Position numbers and translations under genes: made by a program. This document shows, in pieces, positions 1-7,371 of a stretch of DNA of 10,323 bases. Each line of letters starts with the position of its first letter. Position 1 is the stretch's first letter. The notes beneath the pieces were generated by a model that had not been told where the DNA came from, made no database searches, and saw nothing but the letters and a program-made list of their open reading frames with translations. Origin of the DNA: Alphaproteobacteria bacterium. GTDB taxonomy: Bacteria > Pseudomonadota > Alphaproteobacteria > UBA828. The stretch is from NCBI GenBank assembly GCA_018668475.1, contig JABJCZ010000078.1, positions 1-10,323 on the forward strand, in the 5' to 3' direction.

Positions 1-237
1 ACTGCTGCCGACGTGCCAAATATGAAGATCACCCATGCGCCCACACCCTGCCCGCATACACCGCTCGGCAGCCGGGGCATCGGTGAGGGTCGTCCATCCG
101 ACGTCCCCGGCACGATCTGCAACGCCATCGTCGATGCCCTGAGCCCGTTCGGGATTGAGATTAAGGACCTGCCATTGCGGCCCAACTCAATCTGGAACCT
201 TATTCAGGAAGCGAAGGCCAAACAGGCCGCCGACTGA
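1..237 (+). CDS. Molybdopterin-binding large subunit of a xanthine dehydrogenase/CO dehydrogenase-type hydroxylase (C-terminal end only)
   Basis: The reading frame is open from base 1 and ends at TGA 235-237, giving about 78 C-terminal residues; the 5' part lies outside the window. The visible protein carries the typical end of the CoxL/XdhB-type molybdenum subunit: an AADVPNM stretch, then HTPLGSRGIGEG, then an alanine- and asparagine-containing helix and a PLRPNSIWNLI tail. The Glu of GIGEG (codon 85-87) aligns with the active-site glutamate that acts as general base in this family. Such enzymes hydroxylate aldehydes, purines, N-heterocycles or CO at a Mo-cytosine-dinucleotide centre, working with FAD and 2Fe-2S subunits that are not seen here. 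The substrate cannot be told from this fragment. It converges on the Liv-type transporter operon and ends 23 bases before a strong hairpin terminator. Family assignment is solid; calling it CO dehydrogenase itself would be unsafe. Confidence 0.88.
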   Translation, partial: TAADVPNMKITHAPTPCPHTPLGSRGIGEGRPSDVPGTICNAIVDALSPFGIEIKDLPLRPNSIWNLIQEAKAKQAAD

Positions 238-259
238 AAAGACTACGGACACGCATAAG

Positions 260-290
260 AAAAGGGCTTCCCTCGGGAAGCCCTTTTTTT
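260..290. terminator. Rho-independent terminator, probably bidirectional
   Basis: A perfect inverted repeat, GGGCTTCCC (264-272) and GGGAAGCCC (275-283), is followed on the + strand by seven T (284-290). The practical stem is eight GC-rich pairs with a CTCG loop. On the - strand the same hairpin is followed by TTTTCTT. It sits between the end of the molybdenum hydroxylase gene (+) and the end of livM (-), so it can end both converging transcripts; the + direction is the stronger. Confidence 0.9.
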
Positions 291-355
291 GTCTTCGTAT
301 TTGTCTCCGGCTATTACCGACCTCACGACCGCCAGCAAACTGGCGCCGGTCCGCG

Positions 356-1426
356 TCAGTCGTTCGCCTTTTTATCCTGCGCAACAGCAGTAACCGTCGA
401 TGAACGCGCTTTGGCGAAGCCGAGCTTGATCAATATGTAATTCCATAGGCGGTCCAATGTACCCGTCAGGCCTTCGGGCATGAAAATCATCACCGCCGCG
501 ACAATGCCACCGAAGATGACATCGCGCCATTGAAGGCCCTCCGTCATAATATTATCCACGCCCTCTCGGAAAATGGTGATAACCAGTGCGCCGAGTAACG
601 GGCCCCAGGCACGGCCGAGACCACCCACAACGAGCATAGCTATCAACAAGAGCAACAGGTCAAAGCCAAGGATGCCGGGTCCCACCGCCTTGAATTTCGC
701 GGCGTAAAAAGAACCGGCGACGGCGGTCAGGAACGCTGACACTCCAAATACGATCAGCTGGTATTTGAACTGGCTGATACCACGGGAAGCGGCGAGTTCC
801 GGATTGTCTCGAAGGGCTTTGAAACCCAGCCCAATGCGGCTGTTGATAATAAAGAATGAGACCAGCACGCCGACAACCAGCAACCCGAGCATGGTGTAGT
901 AGTCACCCCGGACCGCATCTCGACCGCCAAGTACTTCACGCCAGCCAAAGCTGCCGAAATCACCGAGGCCCTGGGAGCCGCCGGTGAAAGAGATGCAAGT
1001 CTGCGGATTAATGATCCGGTTGAGTTCGCTACACGCGGTATCTGTCTGGATCAGCACGAACATCATCTGCGCGATCGCGATGGTCAACAGCGCCACGTAG
1101 ACGCCCTTCATCCGGAGCGTTGCAAGACCGACGAGAAGACTGAGACCGACGCCCGCCAAACCCGCGATGGGGAACGTATACCAGACGTTCATGTCCAGAT
1201 AACGCCCCATAACCGCGGTCGTATAGGCCCCGATGGCGAAAATTGCGAGCTGCCCGAGTGAGAATATGCCCGCAACGCCGAACACCAGGTTCCACTGCGT
1301 GACCACCGTCGCGAAACAGAACATGACAAGGGCTGACGTCAACAAATAACGCGGCACTCCCATGTAGGGAAATGCGATTGCGAACGCAATCAGGACGACG
1401 AGAATTATGAGGTCGCGTCTGGACAT
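356..1426 (-). CDS. livM: Branched-chain amino acid-type ABC transporter, inner-membrane permease LivM
   Basis: 356 residues, a normal length for LivM. This is one of the two membrane subunits of a Liv/HAAT-type importer; it pairs with LivH and contacts the ATPases. The N-terminal half holds the family stretch WNLVFGVAGIFSLGQ (45-59) followed by GAYT. The cytoplasmic coupling-loop region is GLGFKALRDNPELAASRGI (199-217), and the C-terminal half has the GGLGRAWGPLLGA stretch (268-280). Several long hydrophobic helices are evident. The ATG is one base after the livH stop (TAATATG) with GAGG seven bases upstream inside livH, so the two are translationally coupled. Residues 126-150 form a longer than usual periplasmic segment with Cys132 and Cys144. 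The tail after residue 335 is polar and lysine-rich. It is the last gene of the operon, ending at TGA 72 bases before the shared terminator. The transported solute is not determined. Confidence 0.93.
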   Translation of the reverse strand: MSRRDLIILVVLIAFAIAFPYMGVPRYLLTSALVMFCFATVVTQWNLVFGVAGIFSLGQLAIFAIGAYTTAVMGRYLDMNVWYTFPIAGLAGVGLSLLVGLATLRMKGVYVALLTIAIAQMMFVLIQTDTACSELNRIINPQTCISFTGGSQGLGDFGSFGWREVLGGRDAVRGDYYTMLGLLVVGVLVSFFIINSRIGLGFKALRDNPELAASRGISQFKYQLIVFGVSAFLTAVAGSFYAAKFKAVGPGILGFDLLLLLIAMLVVGGLGRAWGPLLGALVITIFREGVDNIMTEGLQWRDVIFGGIVAAVMIFMPEGLTGTLDRLWNYILIKLGFAKARSSTVTAVAQDKKAND

Positions 1427-1427
1427 A

Positions 1428-2309
1428 TTACTGCCTCGCCACGGTGCGGCGACCGAACAGACCCGCCGGCTTCCAGATGAGAACGAGGATCACGAAGATC
1501 AGAATTGCCGGGAAGCCATATTGAGCGCCAACCAGCACCTGAACGGCAGCTTCAAGGAGACCTACCAATATCGCCGCATAAAGGGCACCGGTTACATTTC
1601 CAAGACCGGCGAGAATAATCACGATGAAAGCCTTGAGAAGCGGCTCACCACCCATGAGCGGCATCAGCTCTTTCATCGAACTCAACATGATGCCGGAAAC
1701 CGCTGCAAGCACACTCGCGAGTGCCAGCACGGCGACGTAGACGCGGCGCACGCGAACACCCATCAGCTGTGCCGCATCGCGATTCTGGGCCGTCGCACGA
1801 ACGGCTCGGCCAAAATTGGTCCGCGACAGGAATATGCCAACACCAACCATCAATATGAGCGCCGTCGCCCAGATGACGAGACGCTGATAGCTGACCGGCA
1901 CATCGTTCACCATGAAGGAATAGGAGCGCAGCGACAGCGGCTGAGCATAGGGCTCACCACCAAAAGCCTTGAGAAGCCCTGTCTGCAGCGCAATGGAAAT
2001 GCCGATCGTGGCGATCATGATGTTGGTATCGAAAGCGCGCTTGGTCAGCATCCAGTGCGCGGAGATGAAGTAAAGGATGACACCTGCGATGGCGGCGCAA
2101 ATCAATGCGAAGGGGGCTGCCAGCCAGAGCGTCATCCCCATGGAGTCAAACCAAATAATGACGAAATATGCGCCCAGCGTCATGATCGCGCCGTGCGCCA
2201 TATTGAGCATATTGAACGAGCCCCACACCAAGGAAAGGCCCACAGCCGACAGCGAATACATGGCCCCGAGGGTCAGGCCGCTGACGATAATTTGGAGGAA
2301 AAAATTCAT
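1428..2309 (-). CDS. livH: Branched-chain amino acid-type ABC transporter, inner-membrane permease LivH
   Basis: 293 residues, typical for LivH. It forms the translocation pore with LivM in the cytoplasmic membrane. Visible family marks are the N-terminal SGLTLGAMYSLSAVGLSLVWG (10-30), NMAHGAIMTLGAY (36-48), and the coupling-loop segment TNFGRAVRATAQNRDAAQLMG (164-184) that docks on the ATPases. After it come the LAGLGNVTGALYAA stretch (233-246) and the LIWKPAGLFG ending (278-287) common to this family. The protein is strongly hydrophobic, with about eight predictable helices. The ATG lies 18 bases after the livF stop; the Shine-Dalgarno is weak (GAG about eight bases upstream), suggesting translation depends on coupling to livF. 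The stop TAA is followed one base later by the livM start. The family is clear; the substrate could be amino acids, amides, urea or another small polar compound. Confidence 0.94.
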   Translation of the reverse strand: MNFFLQIIVSGLTLGAMYSLSAVGLSLVWGSFNMLNMAHGAIMTLGAYFVIIWFDSMGMTLWLAAPFALICAAIAGVILYFISAHWMLTKRAFDTNIMIATIGISIALQTGLLKAFGGEPYAQPLSLRSYSFMVNDVPVSYQRLVIWATALILMVGVGIFLSRTNFGRAVRATAQNRDAAQLMGVRVRRVYVAVLALASVLAAVSGIMLSSMKELMPLMGGEPLLKAFIVIILAGLGNVTGALYAAILVGLLEAAVQVLVGAQYGFPAILIFVILVLIWKPAGLFGRRTVARQ

Positions 2310-2327
2310 GCTGTCTCGTTCCCGCCC

Positions 2328-3044
2328 CTAACCGCCCAGATAGGTTTCAAGGATCTGCGGCTGGGCCTGCAGTTCCTGACCTGTCCCGTCCCAGACGATA
2401 CTTCCTGTGTCCAGAAGATGAATATGGTCAGCGAGATCAATGATCCGATTGGGACTTTCCTCAACCAATAAAATCGTCCGCCCTTGTTTCCGCAAATTTT
2501 CGATGATCTCGTAGATCTGATCGATAACGATAGGTGCGAGACCAAGAGATGGCTCGTCCAACAACAAAATTTCGCCGCCCGATAGCAGCCCGCGACCGAT
2601 AGCTAGCATGCGGCGCTCACCACCCGACAGGGTTCTTGCCATCTGCGAGGACCGCTCTTTGAGCCGGGGCAGCATCCCATAAATTTCTTCGACGTTCTCA
2701 GAGAACTTTGCCCGGGCCGCAGGCAGGAAAGCTCCCATCCGCAGATTGTCGACCACCGACATATCAGGGAACAACATGTCACCCTGGGGGATCAACACGA
2801 CGCCACGGGACACCATCTCTTCGGCCGGCAGACCCGTAACTTTTTTGCCCGAGAACTCGACTTTGCCGGTTGTCGGTTTTAACAGGCCGGCGATGCACCG
2901 CATCAAGGTCGTCTTGCCATGGCCATTCGGGCCAATCAGCGCGATCAATGCACCCTTGGGGACGTCGAACGTGAGGTCCCGAAGGACCGGCTGACCATCG
3001 TAACCGGCGAAAAGTCCCTCCACGGTGAGCAAATTCTCAGCCAT
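2328..3044 (-). CDS. livF: Branched-chain amino acid-type ABC transporter, ATP-binding protein LivF
   Basis: 238 residues, a standard LivF length. It is the second ATPase of the importer, on the cytoplasmic face. All catalytic motifs are present: Walker A GPNGHGKTT (38-46), a Q-loop region IPQGDMLFPDMSVVDNL (85-101), the canonical signature LSGGERRMLAIGRGLL (139-154), and Walker B EILLLDEP (158-165). As usual in LivF, the switch histidine is absent and the site reads LLVEES (192-197). The ATG lies one base after the livG stop (TAGCATG), with an AGGGGG Shine-Dalgarno about ten bases upstream inside livG. The stop is TAG at 2328-2330; reading through it would run in frame into livH, so TAG must act as a real stop here. 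The intact signature matters because the partner LivG has a degenerate one. Confidence 0.94.
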   Translation of the reverse strand: MAENLLTVEGLFAGYDGQPVLRDLTFDVPKGALIALIGPNGHGKTTLMRCIAGLLKPTTGKVEFSGKKVTGLPAEEMVSRGVVLIPQGDMLFPDMSVVDNLRMGAFLPAARAKFSENVEEIYGMLPRLKERSSQMARTLSGGERRMLAIGRGLLSGGEILLLDEPSLGLAPIVIDQIYEIIENLRKQGRTILLVEESPNRIIDLADHIHLLDTGSIVWDGTGQELQAQPQILETYLGG

Positions 3045-3045
3045 G

Positions 3046-3843
3046 CTATTTTGCCCCCTGATCCATCAGGTGGCGCAAGCGCTTTGCTGTGCCCTCGCCG
3101 AGATAAACCTCGACGACTTGCTGATCCGCGAGCAGCTGATCCGGAGCACCTTCGTAAATACTCTCGCCATGATGCATGATCAGCACCCGGGTGGAGAGTT
3201 GCAGCAGAAAACGCATCACATGTTCGATCAGAATGATCGTGATGCCTTCTTTCATCAGGCCACGGAGAATTTCCATGACGTGGTCAATTTCGTGCGGCGT
3301 CAAGCCACCAACCGGCTCATCGATGAGCAGCAGTTTCGGCTCGGTCGCGATCGCGCTGGCCAGCATAAGAAGTTTGCGATCAAGCACGGGTACTTCGCGG
3401 GCAATCAGGTGACCACGATCCTGCATGCCCACTAGCTCAAGCGCGTAATCAACCCGCGCCATCATTTCCTTACTATATCGAAATTTGGGAATGCCCTGGT
3501 CGCCCGACCCAAATGCCGCGCCCACCAGAACGTTGTCCCGCACACTCAGTGAGTCAAACCCGGCATTGAGCTGATACGTCCGGGCCATGCCGCGATGGCA
3601 AATACGATCCGGTCCGTAGTTAGTAATGTCATGTCCATCCAGACTGACGGTTCCGCTGGACGCCGGATTAATTCCGGAGATGACGTCGATAAACGTTGTC
3701 TTCCCGGCGCCGTTTGGGCCACCAATGCCCAAAACGTCACCGGGGTAGACATCAATATCGATATTATTCACCGCCGCCAGCGCGCCGAAATGCTTAAAGA
3801 GATTTCGGCACGCCAGCAACGGCTTTTTGGTTTCAGATGACAT
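3046..3843 (-). CDS. livG: Branched-chain amino acid-type ABC transporter, ATP-binding protein LivG with a degenerate signature motif
   Basis: I chose ATG at 3841-3843 (265 residues), preceded after seven bases by the purine run AAGAAGA. An in-frame TTG at 3862-3864 would add seven residues but has no ribosome-binding site. Walker A is GPNGAGKT (42-49), the Q-loop glutamine is in RTYQL (Q91), Walker B is KLLLIDEP (170-177, Glu176), and the switch histidine is in LIEHVM (His208). The C-terminal LADQQVVEVYLGE tail is typical of LivG. The ABC signature, normally LSGGQ or LPYGDQRRLE, reads VPVLDRKLLM (151-160): the glycines are gone while the following helix and Walker B are intact. In a LivG/LivF dimer this would weaken the ATP site built from the LivF Walker A and the LivG signature. 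The gene is 55 bases after the binding-protein gene and one base before livF. Confidence 0.92.
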   Translation of the reverse strand: MSSETKKPLLACRNLFKHFGALAAVNNIDIDVYPGDVLGIGGPNGAGKTTFIDVISGINPASSGTVSLDGHDITNYGPDRICHRGMARTYQLNAGFDSLSVRDNVLVGAAFGSGDQGIPKFRYSKEMMARVDYALELVGMQDRGHLIAREVPVLDRKLLMLASAIATEPKLLLIDEPVGGLTPHEIDHVMEILRGLMKEGITIILIEHVMRFLLQLSTRVLIMHHGESIYEGAPDQLLADQQVVEVYLGEGTAKRLRHLMDQGAK

Positions 3844-3898
3844 CGACAGGTCTTCTTGATTCAACAGTTGTAGTTACGACTTATCGCTGTCAGCAGAC

Positions 3899-5290
3899 TT
3901 AACCCTTCATCCAAGGCGGATTCATCCAGTCCTGAGTCGCATAAAGATCAGGCGACACATACTGGACCGGATCCTGCCACTTCTGACACTGCATCATCAG
4001 AGTCGGCATACCCAGGGAAGGATCGTTGGTTTCTGCCGGGTAAGGCGTTGCCGCCTGGCCCCACATGAACTTGATGGTGCCAACAACACCGCGATAAATC
4101 TGCTCGCGGAGGAAGTGACAAACCTTCTTGTTCTGCTCAACGCCATCATACGGCTCACCCGTGCCACCGGCACGTGCAGCTGCGATCGCCCATGTGTAGA
4201 CCGAGTCATAGACCTGGCCAACAACTTCAGGCGTTGCACCTTCGCCATACTTTTCGAACACCCGCTTGCCAAAGGCTGAACCCATTTCATCCTTCAGGGT
4301 GCCAATGGTGGTCGAGCAGAATACGCCTTCGCCGGATTCCTTCACAATGTCGAGGAAGGAGCGAAGCTGCAGGGCATACTGAACATAGAGCAGCGAGTTG
4401 GTTGGCGCCTCAGCAAAACCCGTCACGATACCCGTCTGATCCGACGGCACGCCATGGGTTGTTGCAATGAGTGCTGGCGGGTCTTCGCGCACACGCACGA
4501 GAGACGGTCCCCAGTCATTCACTGGCTGCGACACGACATCGTCAATGGAGAACTCCCAACCGAACTGATCCATGTAGTCACGGATACCGCCGGCGATCGT
4601 CGTCGCATAGTCGATGCTGCCCGAGAACAGGGCAATCTTGTTGTTCGGCCTCTTCCAACGACCTGACTTCTCGAGAGAATCCAGGAAGTACAGGAGACCC
4701 GGGCCGTAATAATATTCAGAAGGATCGTCCTGGAAGATGTTCCAGTATTTGTCCGGGTTGTCGCGGACGGCGAACTGGTGACCGTACTGCGTATTGTCAT
4801 GGATGTAAGGAATACCGGCATCCGAAATCGTGTCGTATTCAGCACGCACCGACGGCGAGTTGTAGCCGTTGATAATGGCGTGCACGCCGAACCGATCGAT
4901 CAGACGCTGAGCAGCCTTGGTGACATCCTCGGCAGACATATTCTTTGTGTCTTCGATATGCAGCTCAATCGGACGGCCGTTGATGCCACCCCATGAGTTG
5001 ATCTCTTCAACAGCCATGCCAATGCCGATTTCAAAATTCTTGGCGTCGGCACCACCCCAACCTGTGAACGGCAACATCGCACCGAGGGGAATTGGATCCC
5101 CGGCAGCTTTGGCGCCGTTGTTGATGGCCTGCAAGGTGTTAGCACCGGCAACACCCACTGCACCGATGGCAACGGCACCTGCCGTCGTCATAAAGCCGCG
5201 ACGTGTCGTGCCCTTCAGTCCACCATTAGCTTCGAGCTCCTGCTCGAACTTCTGTTTCTTGGAAAGTTTCTTCCGTGTAATCGGGATCAT
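3899..5290 (-). CDS. Liv-type (type I periplasmic fold) ABC transporter substrate-binding protein, Tat-exported
   Basis: 463 residues. ATG 5288-5290 has a strong Shine-Dalgarno (AGGGAGG) about seven bases upstream. An unusually long basic N-region leads to a twin-arginine signal, TTRRGFM (28-34), with a hydrophobic alanine/glycine-rich core to about residue 50, so the protein is expected to be exported folded by Tat. The mature part starts near IPLGAMLPFTGWGG (67-80) and continues with GIGMAVEEINSWGGINGRPI, the hallmark of the Peripla_BP_6/LivJ-AmiC-UrtA group. The C-terminal half includes the GQVYDSVYTWAIAAARAGG helix. It captures the solute in the periplasm and delivers it to LivHM. It is the first gene of the operon and ends at TAA, 55 bases before livG. 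The family binds branched-chain amino acids, amides, urea or aromatic acids; the ligand cannot be assigned by eye. Confidence 0.92.
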   Translation of the reverse strand: MIPITRKKLSKKQKFEQELEANGGLKGTTRRGFMTTAGAVAIGAVGVAGANTLQAINNGAKAAGDPIPLGAMLPFTGWGGADAKNFEIGIGMAVEEINSWGGINGRPIELHIEDTKNMSAEDVTKAAQRLIDRFGVHAIINGYNSPSVRAEYDTISDAGIPYIHDNTQYGHQFAVRDNPDKYWNIFQDDPSEYYYGPGLLYFLDSLEKSGRWKRPNNKIALFSGSIDYATTIAGGIRDYMDQFGWEFSIDDVVSQPVNDWGPSLVRVREDPPALIATTHGVPSDQTGIVTGFAEAPTNSLLYVQYALQLRSFLDIVKESGEGVFCSTTIGTLKDEMGSAFGKRVFEKYGEGATPEVVGQVYDSVYTWAIAAARAGGTGEPYDGVEQNKKVCHFLREQIYRGVVGTIKFMWGQAATPYPAETNDPSLGMPTLMMQCQKWQDPVQYVSPDLYATQDWMNPPWMKG

Positions 5291-5474
5291 CGAAAGCCTC
5301 CCTTTGCCCGTAAAATTAAGGTTTTAATCGCCCCTGCATTTGCGAGGCGTTCATGACAGGGAAGAGTTTGGCGCCACGGAGCTCCCGTCCGAATAACACC
5401 AAGCACACCTGCTACAGAAGACGTTACCAAACCTGCAAGGCGGTTCAATACAAAATCGTGATTTCACTCGAAAT

Positions 5475-5546
5475 TTTGCAATTGACATGGGTGCCAAGTG
5501 GGGCTCCATGTTTTTCTAGTGCATTCCTTAGATTTGCAATTTTGCA
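5475..5546. repeat. Repeated TTTGCAATT motifs, candidate operator sites
   Basis: The nine-base sequence TTTGCAATT occurs at 5475-5483 and again at 5533-5541, 58 bases apart. The second copy runs straight into another TTTTGCA (5540-5546), so three TTTGCA units fall within 72 bases. Each full copy holds the palindrome TTGCAA. They lie about 185-255 bases upstream of the Liv binding-protein start. This could be a regulator-binding region, but the motif is AT-rich and short and could arise by chance. Confidence 0.3.
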
Positions 5547-5679
5547 GCCACGCGATTAATTGCCGTCCACTTCTTCCGAGGTAACAGGAATTGCTGCCAC
5601 ATACTGTGCGGGCTGCAGACCGGACACACAGATGTGCTGTTGAGAGCGGCCTGATGGCGCTACCATTGGCGCCTCTTCG

Positions 5680-5713
5680 AAAAAAAGGGCGGCGCCCGGA
5701 TAAGGCACCGCCC
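5680..5713 (-). terminator. Rho-independent terminator of the broken sugar-type binding-protein gene
   Basis: On the - strand GGGCGGTGCC (5713-5704) pairs with GGCGCCGCCC (5696-5687) through ten pairs including one G-T wobble, with a seven-base loop, followed at once by seven T (5686-5680). This is a textbook intrinsic terminator, 31 bases after the stop of the broken binding-protein gene. It separates that gene from the Liv operon, so the two are distinct transcription units. Confidence 0.92.
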
Positions 5714-5744
5714 CGATTCGCCCGCCAAAGCGGGTAAGCCGTAT

Positions 5745-7371
5745 CTAAGCCTTGTCGATAACCGTCGACCAGCCAGATTTTGCCTGGTTGATCAGCCCGA
5801 TCATCTTGTCGCGGCCCTGTTTCTTAAGGTGCTTCTCCCAAGATTTACCCGCATTCTCCATCGCTTCCTTCGCGGTAATCTGACCGGTCAAAGCTGCCTG
5901 GAGGTTCTCATCCAAGGCATTATGCATGGCGAACTGGCCGGGAATGGCAATCGTCGGTACCGCGCGTGCCACCGTGCCGGAAATCACCGGCACGTGATAA
6001 TCGTGGTACGACTGGTTGACGAGCGGATCATCAAAGTTGGCCAGCTGGAACGGGTCAAAGAAGCCGCCCGGGTTACCTGTCAACAGGGTGAAGATACGCG
6101 AAGAGCCAGACCACTGCAGGAAGAGATAGGCGATCTCCTTGTAGTCACTCTGGCTTGAAACGCCACCATTGTTCCCAAGATAGATGGTCGAACGACGCAC
6201 AAGGTCGCTCCCAAACTGATTACCTGGCGGGAGGTAGGACCCAACCTTGCCGGTCACGGCCGTTGCCGGCGTGCCGTCAGGCTTTTTCGTATCAAGGAAC
6301 TTCGGCAAGTTGGAGAACGTGCCGAGCTGGAAGGACCGGCCACCGCCGAAAGCGCCATAATACTCGCCCCAGCTGTACGCAAGCCCGTCGCGATCGGCCC
6401 ACTCCAGGCTCTTGATATGCTCTTCCGTTGCCTCGATGCCCGCATCCGTTGTGATCAACGGATTGCCATCATCATCAAACAGATGCTGGTTCGGGTTGTC
6501 CTTGCTGACGTAACGGTTGTACCAGGTGCTTATGCCCCAGAACGCGCTCATCATATTGCCGTTACCAAGAAAGCCCTTGCTCGTATAGAACTCGGACATC
6601 TGGTCGGTCTCTTTCCAGGTCCGGGGCGGGCCCGGCTCCCAACCATACTTGTCAGAGAACTCGGCCTTGAGATCAGGGTCTTCCGTCAAATCCTTGCGAT
6701 AGACCCAGACCTGCGCATCACCGTCGTAACAGACTGACATAGCCTGTCCGCCATATTTGTAGAGCATGCCATAGGACTAGGACTCACGGGTCGGCATGCC
6801 ACGGTCAGGGTCCTGGAAGTCCGGCTTATGCTTGGCCATATATTCATCAAGCGGTACCAGACCATTGGCCTCGGTGAGATCGCCCATGGCTGCGTAACCA
6901 AAGGTGTACACGTCAAAAGCCTTGGTGCGAGTCGTGACGTCCTGAATGACCTTCTTGAACTGCTCTTCCGGCGCCACGCCAACGAAGTTCAGCTTGATAC
7001 CGGTTTCACGCTCCCAGATTTCCTGCAGTGTCGGCGCCTCTGGCGGCCACGGTTTGGTGAAGTGACCAATGGCACCTATCGGGCAATAAAACGTTTAGTT
7101 CATCAGGCGCCATGCCGTCGGCCTTCAATTTGCGCGCGGCGGCAACAGCTCGGCCTTCCGACATCGTGTCGTTATATTGGTAGCGCTCGGCACCAGGAAA
7201 CCCGGTCGGGCCACCGGTCATACCCGGCGCCAAATCACTGGCCCAGGCTTCTCCCGGCTTGAGCTATTTGGCCCCAATGCCAATGGCAGATGTAATCGCG
7301 ACACCAGCGGCGCCCGCCTTCAACGCATCACGACGTGTCATCGATAGACGCGGTGTTTTTTGTTTTCCCAT
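5745..7371 (-). pseudogene. Broken sugar-type ABC transporter substrate-binding protein (two amber stops and a frameshift)
   Basis: About 541 codons run from ATG 7369-7371 to TAG 5745-5747. A GGAGG Shine-Dalgarno (7381-7385) sits nine bases upstream. The N-terminus is a Tat signal, MTRRDALKAGAAGVAIT (11-27). The body looks like a family 1 extracellular solute-binding protein: GGPTGFPGAERYQY early, then ETGIKLNFVGVAPEEQFKK, KYGGQAMSVCYDGDAQ, and a Pro- and Gly-rich C-terminal half. Three lesions interrupt it: TAG at 7264-7266 (after IGIGAK, just past the signal), a one-base frameshift between about 7077 and 7094, and TAG at 6777-6779 (after MPTRES). Between lesions the protein pattern stays intact, so decay is recent or the lesions are sequence errors. 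No permease or ATPase of its class lies beside it. The family binds sugars, polyols or related solutes; the ligand is unknown. The 340-residue 3' piece (5745-6767) could in principle be translated alone but lacks a signal peptide. Confidence 0.85.

Larger units (their letters stand above)
5291..5744. other. 454-base intergenic region: upstream region of the Liv-type operon plus terminator of the broken gene
   Basis: I see no convincing gene here; the few open frames lack a ribosome-binding site and any recognisable protein pattern. The right end holds the terminator of the upstream broken binding-protein gene (5680-5713) and, next to its stop, a small CCCGC-CAAA-GCGGG hairpin (5721-5734). The stretch around 5440-5560 is more AT-rich and contains repeated TTTGCAATT motifs. 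On the - strand, AT-rich TTAAAACCTTAATTTTA lies just upstream of the binding-protein Shine-Dalgarno and may contain a -10 element, but I cannot define a full promoter. Confidence 0.6.

Noticed and set aside
1407..2471. Long + strand open frame (354 codons) opposite livH
   Set aside because: It is antisense to a clear LivH, is rich in His, Arg, Gln and Asn as expected from the complement of a membrane protein gene, and has no recognisable domain or ribosome-binding site.
5482..5487. Perfect TTGACA (-35-like) on the + strand
   Set aside because: No good -10 box lies 16-18 bases downstream, and no + strand gene follows before the convergent terminator.
5470..5515. Sigma-54-like promoter (TTGGCAC...TTGC) on the - strand
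   Set aside because: The GG and GC elements are 14 bases apart instead of the required 10.
5353..5559. 68-codon + strand open frame upstream of the Liv operon
   Set aside because: No Shine-Dalgarno, no protein-like pattern, and it overlaps the AT-rich probable regulatory region.
7077..7094. Programmed ribosomal frameshift in the broken binding-protein gene
   Set aside because: I see no classic slippery heptamer with a downstream structure, and the gene also has two in-frame stops, so simple decay or sequence error is the better explanation.
5745..7371. Amber codons in the broken binding-protein gene as recoded sense codons (for example pyrrolysine or a TAG-reassigned code)
   Set aside because: livG and livF end at TAG exactly where their families end, and reading through livF TAG would fuse it in frame to livH. 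The broken gene's own terminal TAG is followed by a strong terminator. A frameshift is also present, which recoding would not explain.
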